NCBI RefSeq assembly: GCF_018917435.1
Contig: NZ_JAHLOQ010000034.1
Coordinates: 1-34,950, forward strand
Length of the DNA stretch: 34,950 bases
Origin: Intestinibacter bartlettii
Lineage (GTDB): Bacteria > Bacillota > Clostridia > Peptostreptococcales > Peptostreptococcaceae
Direction of reading: 5' to 3'
Below, one piece after another: positions 1-6,915 of the stretch. The notes beneath the pieces are model-generated. The model had not been told where the DNA came from. It saw only the letters and a list, made by a program, of their open reading frames with translations, and ran no database searches. The translations under genes were made by a program, and so were the position numbers. The number at the start of each line of letters is the position of its first letter. Position 1 is the first letter of the stretch.

Positions 1-2
1 AT

Positions 3-77
3 AATTTTAGATGCCAATGGAATTTAAAAAAGCTGACTCCTGTTCAATTCAGAAATCAGCTTTTAATGGCGGCTTAG
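3..77 (+). CDS. IS3-family transposase, C-terminal fragment (cut by window edge)
   Basis: Frame 3 reads 24 codons and then TAG at 75-77. The peptide contains QWNLKKLTPVQFRNQLL, which matches the characteristic tail of IS3-family (IS150-type) OrfB integrases, where a W-x-L-K-x-(M/L)-(S/T)-P-V-(E/Q)-(Y/F)-R pattern closes the rve integrase domain. The other two forward frames stop early (frame 1 at 25-27). The rest of the gene lies to the left of the window, so it cannot be said whether the transposase is intact. The hairpin at 26-64 lies inside these last codons. Confidence 0.65.
   Translation, partial: NFRCQWNLKKLTPVQFRNQLLMAA
26..64 (+). terminator. Hairpin at the end of the IS3 transposase gene
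   Basis: AAAAGCTGA at 27-35 pairs with TCAGCTTTT at 56-64. A second small hairpin, TGGC/GCCA at 67-80, is followed by CC and seven T (83-90), which looks like the actual termination point. Together they would stop transcription leaving the IS. Confidence 0.4.
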
Positions 78-114
78 CCACCCTTTTTTTCTAGTGTCCT
101 TGACAAAGGGTCCA

Positions 115-301
115 CTTTATTTGATTTATTTCCTTCTTTTTTGCTAAATCACTCGAAAAAGATAGAATATTATACAATTATATAAAAAATAACAATATTA
201 TGTAAAAATGTTGCTACCTTTTTTAAACAGTGCTACCATTTACTTAGACTGACTCAAAAGTTATTCTGATGAGAAATTCAAACAAAATTGGGGGAAGAGA
301 T
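115..301 (+). promoter_or_regulatory. AT-rich leader of hydG with weak promoter candidates
   Basis: No gene is seen here. Two TTGCTA hexamers occur, at 141-146 and 211-216. The first has TAGAAT at 163-168 (16-base spacer) and the second TACCAT at 234-239 (17-base spacer). Both are poor matches to the housekeeping consensus, so which one is used is uncertain. A strong ribosome binding site GGGGGAAGAG lies at 290-299. Confidence 0.25.
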
Positions 302-1729
302 ATGAAATATGATCCAAAATCAAGCATAGCAGGGGAATTTATAAATCATGAGGAGATATTAGCTACATTAGACTATGCAAAAGAAAACAAAAACAACAAA
401 GAACTAATCGAAGCAATACTAGAAAAAGCTGACAAAGCTAAAGGTATAACTCACAGAGAAGCAGCAGTGCTATTAGAATGTGATGATGACAAGTTAAACG
501 AAAAAATGTACAGATTAGCAGAAGACCTTAAAAAGAGATTCTATGGAAATCGTATAGTTTTAGTAGCACCACTTTATCTTTCAAATTACTGCGTAAATGG
601 ATGTGTATACTGCCCATATCATGCAAAAAATAAAGAAATAGCAAGAAAAAAATTAACTCAAGAAGAAATAAAACAAGAAGTTATAGCACTTCAAGATATG
701 GGACATAAAAGACTTGCACTAGAAGCAGGTGAAGATCCTAAAAACAATCCAATCGAATATATCCTTGAATGTATAAAAACTATCTACAGTATAAAACATA
801 AAAATGGAGCAATCCGTAGAGTTAATGTTAATATAGCAGCAACAACTGTTGAAAACTATAGAAAACTTAAAGAAGCTGAGATAGGTACATATATATTATT
901 CCAAGAAACTTATAACAAAGAAAACTATGAAAAACTTCATCCAACAGGACCAAAACACAACTATGACTATCATACAGAAGCAATGGACAGAGCAATGGAA
1001 GGTGGAATAGATGACGTAGGTTTAGGTGTATTATATGGTCTTGGAACATATAAGTATGAATTAGTTGGACAAATAATGCATGCAGAACATCTAGAAGCAA
1101 AATTCGGAGTTGGGCCACATACAATATCAGTGCCAAGACTTAGACCAGCAGATGATGTTGACCCATCACAATTCCCAGATGCATTATCAGATGAAATATT
1201 TGCAAAAATAATAGCAATTATACGTATAGCAGTTCCTTATACAGGAATGATAATATCTGGTAGAGAATCTGCAGAAGCTAGAAAAATGGCTTTACACCTT
1301 GGTGTATCTCAAATGGGTGCTGGTTCAAAAACTAGTGTTGGTGGATATGACGAACACAATAAAGACGAAGAAGGAACTACTTCTGAACAATTTGATGTAA
1401 GTGATAATAGAACGTTAGATGAAGTAATAAACTGGCTTATAGACATGGAATATATCCCAAGTTTCTGTACTGCATGTTATAGAGCAGGTAGAACAGGTGA
1501 CAGATTTATGGAACTATGTAAGAGCGGTCAAATACAAAACTGTTGTCAACCAAATGCAGTTATGACATTAAAAGAATATCTTGAAGATTATGCAAGCCCT
1601 GATACAAAACAAAAAGGTGACAAATTAATAAAAGAAGAGCTTAAAAAATTACCAAGTGAAAAGGTAAGAGCAATAGTAGAAGAAAAATTAGCAAAAATCG
1701 AGGAGGGAGAACGTGACTTTAGATTCTAA
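302..1729 (+). CDS. hydG: [FeFe]-hydrogenase maturase HydG (radical SAM tyrosine lyase)
   Basis: HydG splits L-tyrosine to p-cresol and dehydroglycine and builds the Fe(CO)2(CN) unit of the [FeFe]-hydrogenase H-cluster in the cytoplasm. The radical-SAM cluster motif CVNGCVYC gives Cys97, Cys101 and Cys104 (CX3CX2C), the spacing of HydG and ThiH. A second set, Cys389, Cys392 and about Cys415 (CX2CX22C), is the C-terminal cluster that separates HydG from ThiH. The length of 475 residues is normal. The start is ATG 302, because the ribosome site GGGGGAAGAG sits just before it; an upstream ATG at 269 has no such site. hydE, hydF and a hydrogenase are not in the window. The next gene begins 8 bases after the stop, so the two are probably co-transcribed. 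Confidence 0.95.
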   Translation: MKYDPKSSIAGEFINHEEILATLDYAKENKNNKELIEAILEKADKAKGITHREAAVLLECDDDKLNEKMYRLAEDLKKRFYGNRIVLVAPLYLSNYCVNGCVYCPYHAKNKEIARKKLTQEEIKQEVIALQDMGHKRLALEAGEDPKNNPIEYILECIKTIYSIKHKNGAIRRVNVNIAATTVENYRKLKEAEIGTYILFQETYNKENYEKLHPTGPKHNYDYHTEAMDRAMEGGIDDVGLGVLYGLGTYKYELVGQIMHAEHLEAKFGVGPHTISVPRLRPADDVDPSQFPDALSDEIFAKIIAIIRIAVPYTGMIISGRESAEARKMALHLGVSQMGAGSKTSVGGYDEHNKDEEGTTSEQFDVSDNRTLDEVINWLIDMEYIPSFCTACYRAGRTGDRFMELCKSGQIQNCCQPNAVMTLKEYLEDYASPDTKQKGDKLIKEELKKLPSEKVRAIVEEKLAKIEEGERDFRF

Positions 1730-1766
1730 TCTAAATCATGAGCAATATGGAACAAAGTTTAAATAA
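1701..1766 (+). promoter_or_regulatory. Strong RBS inside hydG end with an out-of-frame 17-codon leader ORF
   Basis: AGGAGGGAGA at 1701-1710 is the best Shine-Dalgarno sequence near the symporter gene. The codon it best serves is GTG at 1713, which opens a 17-codon reading frame ending in TAA at 1764-1766, in a different frame from the symporter. The symporter ATGs (1738, 1747) lie inside this short frame and have only weak ribosome sites of their own. Seen in sequence; a role in translational coupling is inferred. Confidence 0.4.
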
Positions 1767-3072
1767 AAGAGACGGTTTTACTTCTAATCTAGGATTTATT
1801 CTATCATGTGTAGGTTCTGCAGTCGGAATGGGAAATATATGGCTATTTCCATATAGAATAGGTCAATACGGTGGAGCAGCCTTTTTAATACCTTATTTAA
1901 TCTTTATCGTACTTTTAGGTTCAACAGGACTAATGGGGGAATTTGCATTTGGTAGAATGATGCAATCAGGTCCTATGGGAGCCTTTGATAAAGCATTACA
2001 AACAAAAGGTAAAAAAGGTGGAAAAGTATTAGGAGTAATTCCTGTAGTAGGGACATTTATAATAGCAATTGGATATGCAATTGTAGTAGGCTGGTTTATA
2101 AGATTCTTAGTTGGATATATAACAGGAAGTGCATTAACAGCAACAGATTCTGGCGTATATTTTGGACAAATAGCAGGCTCATTTGGAAGTGTACCATGGC
2201 ATTTTCTAGCATTGGCGATAGTATTAATAGTATCATTATTTGGAATATCTTCAGGAATTGAAAAGATAAACAAAGTAATGATGCCAGCATTTTATGTTTT
2301 ATTTTTAATACTTTTAGTTAGAGTCTGTACATTAGATGGTGCTGTGGATGGATTTAAATATCTATGTATACCAAAATGGGAGTTTTTATCTCAACCAAAA
2401 ACTTGGATATATGCATTAGGACAAGCATTTTTCTCATTATCACTTTCAGGTTCTGGTATGCTTGTATATGGAAGTTACTTAAGAAGAGATAATGATGTAA
2501 TAGATGGAGCAAGAAAAACAGTATTATTTGATACAATTGCAGCCTTAACAGCAGCACTTGTTATAATACCTTCAGTATTCGCATTCGGTCTAGATCCAGC
2601 ATCAGGACCACCACTATTATTTATAACATTACCATCAGTATTTAAAGTAATGCCTTTTGGTAGAGTATTTGCGATATTATTCTTTATATCATTAATATGT
2701 GCATCTATAACTACACTTGTATGTTTATTAGAAGTACCAATTGAAGCTATACAAAATAATTTACATATAGATAGAAAAATAGCTGTAATAGGTGTATGTG
2801 TAGTGACATTTGCAATAGGATTATTTGTAGAGGACGGAAATGTTTTAGGAACATTATTAGATTTCTCATCTATATATATAGCACCACTTGGAGCATTTAT
2901 CGCTGGTGTTATGTTCTTCTGGGTAATCGGAGTGGATAAGGCAAAAGCAGAAATAGAAACAGGTTCAAGCAAAACATTAGGTTCTTGGTTTAAACCAACA
3001 GCTAAATACGTTTATGTATTTATATCTATATTTGTATTTGTAGTCGGAATAATGTTAGGCGGTATTGGGTAA
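1738..3072 (+). CDS. NSS-family (SLC6-like) Na+/amino-acid symporter
   Basis: This is a membrane carrier of the neurotransmitter:sodium symporter family, which takes up amino acids with Na+. TM1 carries the hallmark GSAVGMGNIWLFPYRIGQYGG, and TM6 has the unwound SLSLSGSGMLVYGSY. The 444 residues suggest about 11 membrane segments, as in many bacterial members such as Tyt1 of Fusobacterium nucleatum. The gating arginine of LeuT (Arg30 in NIWRFPY) is Leu36 here, while the gate aspartate seems kept in LLDFSSIYIAP. The start is ATG 1738; ATG 1747 is equally possible. It follows hydG by 8 bases and ends at a terminator. The substrate cannot be read with certainty; tyrosine or another aromatic amino acid is an inference from context. 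Confidence 0.9.
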   Translation: MSNMEQSLNKRDGFTSNLGFILSCVGSAVGMGNIWLFPYRIGQYGGAAFLIPYLIFIVLLGSTGLMGEFAFGRMMQSGPMGAFDKALQTKGKKGGKVLGVIPVVGTFIIAIGYAIVVGWFIRFLVGYITGSALTATDSGVYFGQIAGSFGSVPWHFLALAIVLIVSLFGISSGIEKINKVMMPAFYVLFLILLVRVCTLDGAVDGFKYLCIPKWEFLSQPKTWIYALGQAFFSLSLSGSGMLVYGSYLRRDNDVIDGARKTVLFDTIAALTAALVIIPSVFAFGLDPASGPPLLFITLPSVFKVMPFGRVFAILFFISLICASITTLVCLLEVPIEAIQNNLHIDRKIAVIGVCVVTFAIGLFVEDGNVLGTLLDFSSIYIAPLGAFIAGVMFFWVIGVDKAKAEIETGSSKTLGSWFKPTAKYVYVFISIFVFVVGIMLGGIG

Positions 3073-3103
3073 AATCGATATAAATTAAATAATTATTAAA
3101 ATA

Positions 3104-3134
3104 GGGCAGTGCTATCAATTAGCATTGCCCTTTT
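3104..3134. terminator. Bidirectional terminator between symporter and FMN oxidoreductase genes
   Basis: GGGCAGTGCTA (3104-3114) pairs with TAGCATTGCCC (3120-3130), with one G-T pair and a five-base loop. TTTT follows on the + strand, and an A-rich left flank gives a U-rich tail on the - strand. It serves both converging genes. Confidence 0.85.
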
Positions 3135-3140
3135 AAGTTA

Positions 3141-4196
3141 TTAAATTTCTGATATTAATTCATCTATAACTTTTTTTACAGTTTTAATTTTATTTATTTT
3201 ATAAGCCTCAGCACCACAAAATAAAAGGGCATTATCTATATCACCATTTACCGCATTTATAAGTGCTTGAGATATACAGTAAGGCGTAGATGAAGGATTA
3301 CATGTTTCCATACAGTTATAGCATTTTTTTATTTTAGGTTTATTTGATTCAAGTTTTTCTAAAAATTTATTGTAAATAGCTCTTCCAGGAAGACCAACTG
3401 GACTCTTAACGATTTTTATATCTTCTTTTTTGCATTTTATATATGTATTTTTGAAGGTTATATTTGCATCACATTCTTCTGTTGCTACAAATAAAGTTCC
3501 GACTTGTACTCCTGCAGCTCCCATATTTATATATTTTTTCACATCAGAGCTTGTTGAAATACCACCAGCGGCTATTACTGGTATTTCTTTGTCGTATTTT
3601 TGGCCATATTCTTTTGTGATTTCTAATATTCTCATAAATTCTCCATCATAATCTATAGAATCTATATCTTTTAAATCATCTCTATGAAATCCTAGATGAC
3701 CACCAGCTTTTGGTCCTTCAACTACTATCATATCAGCGGTTTTATTATATTTTTTATCCCACATTTTAAGTAATAATTTGCATGCCTTAGCAGAAGATAC
3801 TATTGGTGCAATTTTAACGTTTGAATTTCCTATAAATTTCGGTAATTTTATAGGAAGTCCAGCACCTGATATTATAATATCAATTCCGGCTTCGATAGCA
3901 GTTTTTACATGTTCTTCATAAAAATTCATAGCGACCATAAGATTTATACCTAGAGGTTTATTATTTGATAATTCTTTTGCTTTTTGTATATGTTTTTTTA
4001 ATGATTTTAGATTTGTAGAAAGTGGATCTTTATTAAATCCTTCTTCATCATATCCTATATTTATACCTGAAATTACTCCAAGTCCTCCAGCATTACTAAC
4101 AGCTGATGCAAGATTTTTCCTGGATATTCCAATTCCCATTCCACCTTGAATTACAGGTGTTTTTATAATTAAATCTCCAATTATTAATGGTTTCAT
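3141..4196 (-). CDS. FMN-dependent oxidoreductase, nitronate monooxygenase/FabK-like
   Basis: This is a TIM-barrel flavoprotein of the 2-nitropropane dioxygenase (NMO/FabK) family. It has the N-terminal PVIQGGMGIG phosphate-binding start, GGLGVISG, VEGPKAGGHLGFH around the usual active-site His, and IPVIAAGGIST with GAAGVQVGTLF for FMN. The start is placed at the ATG complementary to 4194-4196, because GGGAGGAAACTT precedes it; the reading frame is open 16 codons further upstream but without a ribosome site. The 351 residues include a C-terminal stretch CYNCMETCNPSSTPYC (four Cys) that the FabK paralogue at 5924 lacks. It could be a nitronate monooxygenase, a spare enoyl reductase or another flavin enzyme; the reaction is not known. 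It is transcribed away from the fab operon. Confidence 0.8.
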   Translation of the reverse strand: MKPLIIGDLIIKTPVIQGGMGIGISRKNLASAVSNAGGLGVISGINIGYDEEGFNKDPLSTNLKSLKKHIQKAKELSNNKPLGINLMVAMNFYEEHVKTAIEAGIDIIISGAGLPIKLPKFIGNSNVKIAPIVSSAKACKLLLKMWDKKYNKTADMIVVEGPKAGGHLGFHRDDLKDIDSIDYDGEFMRILEITKEYGQKYDKEIPVIAAGGISTSSDVKKYINMGAAGVQVGTLFVATEECDANITFKNTYIKCKKEDIKIVKSPVGLPGRAIYNKFLEKLESNKPKIKKCYNCMETCNPSSTPYCISQALINAVNGDIDNALLFCGAEAYKINKIKTVKKVIDELISEI

Positions 4197-4386
4197 AAGT
4201 TTCCTCCCTATAGGATATAAAAGGTTTACTAAGATTGAGCTCATTATACTATAAAAAATTATCTAAATAAAGAAAAATATTTTTAATAGGTAAATTATAA
4301 TGTTTTTTAAAAAAACATAAGTTTTTCAAAATTAGTGTTTTCAATATTTTTATATTCTTTAAAAGTTATGACTATAAAAAATATAG

Positions 4387-4415
4387 TTGACTTTTTTGTT
4401 TGAATGTAATATATT
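4387..4415 (+). promoter_or_regulatory. Promoter of the fabH-accA operon
   Basis: The -35 TTGACT is at 4387-4392 and the -10 TATATT at 4410-4415, with an ideal 17-base spacer. Each differs from the housekeeping consensus at one position. Transcription would begin near 4422, about 84 bases before the fabH ATG. Confidence 0.75.
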
Positions 4416-4428
4416 TTGTTCATGATAA

Positions 4429-4445
4429 ATTTTGATAATCAAAAT
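4429..4445. promoter_or_regulatory. Perfect 17-bp palindrome, probable FabT operator
   Basis: ATTTTGATAATCAAAAT has two exact 8-base arms around a central A. It closely resembles the known FabT site of streptococci (TTTGATTATCAAA-type). It lies about 13 bases downstream of the -10, where a bound repressor would block transcription. A FabT homologue is encoded at the end of the same cluster (13968). Confidence 0.75.
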
Positions 4446-4505
4446 ATTTAATATATAAATAATCGTAAAAGCAAATATTTTGTGATTAAAAAGAGGGGGT
4501 AATAG

Positions 4506-5486
4506 ATGAACAATGTAGTTATAGCTGGTGTTGGAAAATATATTCCATCAAAAATAGTTACTAACAATATGTTAAGTCAGATTGTAGAAACGAGTGATGA
4601 ATGGATAGTTTCAAGGACTGGTATAAAACAAAGGCATATTACTACAAATGAAAATACATCAGATATAGCATCAAAAGCAGCTTTAAATGCAATTCATGAT
4701 TCGAATATAGATGTGTGTGACATAGATTTAATAATCGTTGCCACATGCACACCAGATATGTATACACCTGCTACAGCTTGTATAGTTCAGAAAAATATAG
4801 GAGCAAAAAATGCATTTGCATTTGATTTAGGTGCTGCATGTTCTGGATTTATATATGGAATTAATGTTGCAAAATCTATAATGGTTTCAAATGATATAAA
4901 AAAGGCTTTAGTAATCGGTGCTGAAACTTTGTCAAAATCAATTGATTGGAATGATAGATCAACATGTGTTTTATTTGGAGATGGTGCTGGGGCTGTGGTT
5001 TTATCACTTAGTGAAAATGAAGGAATTTTAGATGTCATATGTAAATCAAAAGGAATAAAGTGGGAAAATCTCACTATTGGCGCTAAGGATTTAACAAACC
5101 CATATATCGATGAGAAAATAAGAATGAATCCATATTTAAATATGAATGGAAGTGAGATTTTTAAATTTGCAACAGTTGAGATAGTAAGTCTAATAAAGCA
5201 AATTTTAAGAGATAATGATTTAAGTCTAGAAGATATAGATTATATAATACCGCACCAGGCGAATGAAAGAATTATTCAATTTGCTGCCAAGAAGTTAGAA
5301 ATTCCTGTGGATAAATTCTATATAAATATAGATGAATATGGAAATACTTCAGCAGCATCAATACCAATTGCAATAAGCGAAATGAGTGAAAAGAATTTGC
5401 TTAAAAAAGGAGATAAATTAATTGCAGTTGGATTTGGGGCAGGGCTTACGTCTGGAGCCTGCTTAATAAAATGGCAAAATAATTAA
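4506..5486 (+). CDS. fabH: Beta-ketoacyl-ACP synthase III (FabH)
   Basis: FabH starts each fatty-acid chain by condensing an acyl-CoA primer with malonyl-ACP. The thiolase-fold protein has the catalytic triad: Cys112 in LGAACSGFIYG, His in IIPHQANERI and Asn in YGNTSAASIP. The 326 residues match the family. The ATG follows AGAGGGGGTAATAG. As first gene of the operon it is directly downstream of the promoter and FabT-like palindrome. Substrate preference (acetyl versus branched primers) cannot be read from the sequence by eye. Confidence 0.95.
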   Translation: MNNVVIAGVGKYIPSKIVTNNMLSQIVETSDEWIVSRTGIKQRHITTNENTSDIASKAALNAIHDSNIDVCDIDLIIVATCTPDMYTPATACIVQKNIGAKNAFAFDLGAACSGFIYGINVAKSIMVSNDIKKALVIGAETLSKSIDWNDRSTCVLFGDGAGAVVLSLSENEGILDVICKSKGIKWENLTIGAKDLTNPYIDEKIRMNPYLNMNGSEIFKFATVEIVSLIKQILRDNDLSLEDIDYIIPHQANERIIQFAAKKLEIPVDKFYINIDEYGNTSAASIPIAISEMSEKNLLKKGDKLIAVGFGAGLTSGACLIKWQNN

Positions 5487-5601
5487 TTTGGGATAATACT
5501 CAAAATTAATTTAATAAATTATAGAAAAATAAGGGAATAAAAGATTTACTAAGATAAAATTAAAAAACAAAAAATTAATATCAAAATTAGGAGGAAAAAT
5601 T

Positions 5602-5826
5602 ATGTTTGAAAAAATACAAGAAATGATGGTAGAAAGCTTATCTTTAGAAAAGGACGATATAAAATTAGAAAGTACTTTTGAATCTTTAGAAATAGATTCA
5701 CTAGATGTTTTTGAATTAGTTACTGAGATAGAAGAAGAATTCGATATTGAAATAGAAGATGCTGAAAATCTAAAATCAGTTCAAGATTTAGTTGCATACA
5801 TAGAAGGAAAAGTTGCAGTTAAGTAG
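5602..5826 (+). CDS. acpP: Acyl carrier protein
   Basis: This small acidic four-helix carrier holds the growing acyl chain on a phosphopantetheine arm. The attachment serine is Ser33 in EIDSLDVFELV, followed by the typical acidic helix II (TEIEEEFDIEIEDAE). The 74 residues are a normal length. It has a strong ribosome site (TTAGGAGG) 8 bases before ATG, in keeping with high expression. A 115-base AT-rich gap separates it from fabH, and a hairpin follows the gene. Confidence 0.95.
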   Translation: MFEKIQEMMVESLSLEKDDIKLESTFESLEIDSLDVFELVTEIEEEFDIEIEDAENLKSVQDLVAYIEGKVAVK

Positions 5827-5858
5827 GATTATTGCAAAGTGAAAATTTAATAAATCCA

Positions 5859-5892
5859 AATAAATCTAACTAGCTATTTAGTTAGATTTATT
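5859..5892 (+). terminator. 14-bp hairpin between acpP and fabK
   Basis: AATAAATCTAACTA (5859-5872) pairs perfectly with TAGTTAGATTTATT (5879-5892) around the loop GCTATT. No long T run follows, so it is more likely a partial terminator or an mRNA-stabilising or processing hairpin that favours acpP over the distal genes. Confidence 0.5.
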
Positions 5893-5923
5893 AAAATATA
5901 TTAAGAGAGGATTTAACGAGGTT

Positions 5924-6850
5924 ATGAATTGTAATGTGATAACAGAATTATTGAATATAAAATATCCAATAATACAAGGAGGTATGGCATGGATTGCAGA
6001 TGCATCTCTTGCTGTTGGAGTTAGTGAGGCAGGTGGCCTTGGGATAATAAGTGGTGTTGGACCAACAAAAGTTGTAAGAGCCCAAATTAGAAAAGCAAAG
6101 GAGCTAACAGATAAACCATTTGGTGTAAATGTAATGCTTATGCAAGATAATGCAGATGAGATAGCACACTTAGTATGTGATGAAAAAGTCCCTGTAGTTA
6201 CAACGGGTGCAGGAAGTCCAGGTAAATATATAGAAATGTGGAAAAGTCACGGAATTAAGGTTATTCCAGTAGTTCCATCAGTAGCGATTGCAAAAAGAAT
6301 GGAGAAGTTCGGTGCAGATGCCGTGATAGCTGAGGGAATGGAGTCTGGCGGACATATAGGCCAAACGACTACAATGAGTTTAGTTCCACAAGTTGTAGAT
6401 GCAGTTAATATTCCAGTTATAGCAGCTGGGGGAATTGGAGACGGAAGAGGAATCGCGGCATCATTTATGTTGGGAGCTGTCGGTGTCCAAATGGGAACTC
6501 GCTTTTTAGTTTCAAATGAATGTAATGTACATAAAAACTATAAAGAAAAAGTATTAAAAGCTAAAGATATAGAAACAGAAGTTACAGGGACTTCAACTTC
6601 TCATCCAGTAAGAGTTCTTAGAAATAAACTAACTAGAGAGTATATAAAAATAGAAAAAAGTAATTCGAATTCTGAAAAACTAGAATCTTTAACTAGAGGT
6701 GCTTTAAGAAAAGCAGTTATAGAAGGTGACACAGAAAATGGAAGTGTTATGGCAGGTCAAATAGCGGGACTTGTGAAAAAGGAGCAAAGTTGCAAGGAAA
6801 TAATAGAAGAGCTAATGACTGAGTTTGATAAATGTATAAATTATAAATAG
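5924..6850 (+). CDS. fabK: Enoyl-ACP reductase II (FabK, FMN-dependent)
   Basis: FabK reduces trans-2-enoyl-ACP in the last step of each elongation cycle using FMN and NAD(P)H. It has YPIIQGGMAWIAD at the start, VTTGAGSPGKY, ESGGHIGQTTT with the active-site His, and IPVIAAGGIGDGRG plus GAVGVQMGTRF for FMN phosphate. The 308 residues are typical. Members of this family, unlike FabI, are insensitive to triclosan (known for the family). A ribosome site (AGAGAGGATTTAACGAGG) precedes the ATG. No FabI or FabL gene is in the window. Confidence 0.95.
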   Translation: MNCNVITELLNIKYPIIQGGMAWIADASLAVGVSEAGGLGIISGVGPTKVVRAQIRKAKELTDKPFGVNVMLMQDNADEIAHLVCDEKVPVVTTGAGSPGKYIEMWKSHGIKVIPVVPSVAIAKRMEKFGADAVIAEGMESGGHIGQTTTMSLVPQVVDAVNIPVIAAGGIGDGRGIAASFMLGAVGVQMGTRFLVSNECNVHKNYKEKVLKAKDIETEVTGTSTSHPVRVLRNKLTREYIKIEKSNSNSEKLESLTRGALRKAVIEGDTENGSVMAGQIAGLVKKEQSCKEIIEELMTEFDKCINYK

Positions 6851-6915
6851 ACAAATAATATAAGTTTTAAATTCAATGCATAAATAAATTACACAAGTTT
6901 TATATGGAGGAGATT

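Larger units (their letters stand above)
1..114 (+). mobile_element. Right end of an IS3-family insertion sequence
   Basis: The stretch contains the C-terminal codons of an IS3-type transposase (stop at 75-77). It is followed by a terminal-repeat-like sequence, GTGTCCTTGACAAAGGGTCCA at 94-114, which ends in CA as IS3-family right ends do; its complement starts TGGACCC and carries GGACAC, a common IS3 terminal-repeat pattern. Only one end is in the window, so the left repeat and the target duplication cannot be checked. The element ends about 190 bases before the hydG start, so it could affect hydG transcription. Confidence 0.65.
4197..4505. promoter_or_regulatory. Divergent intergenic region upstream of the fab operon
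   Basis: This 309-base AT-rich region has no gene. It contains the fabH promoter and FabT-like palindrome listed separately. It also has a near-palindrome ATGTTTTTT/AAAAAAACAT at 4300-4318 of unknown meaning, and a -10-like TATAAT read on the - strand (ATTATA at 4243-4248) that could serve the oxidoreductase gene, without a clear -35. Confidence 0.5.

Noticed and set aside
302-1729. Calling the first gene thiH (thiamine tyrosine lyase)
   Set aside because: The C-terminal CX2CX22C cluster motif and 475-residue length fit HydG; no thiamine genes are adjacent.
1893-2972. Long open frames on the - strand inside the symporter gene
   Set aside because: They mirror the codon pattern of a clear NSS gene, have no ribosome sites and encode Pro/Asn/Ile-rich nonsense.
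4300-4318. ATGTTTTTT/AAAAAAACAT inverted repeat as a second operator of the fab region
   Set aside because: A run of T next to a run of A is expected by chance in such AT-rich DNA, and the arms differ in length.
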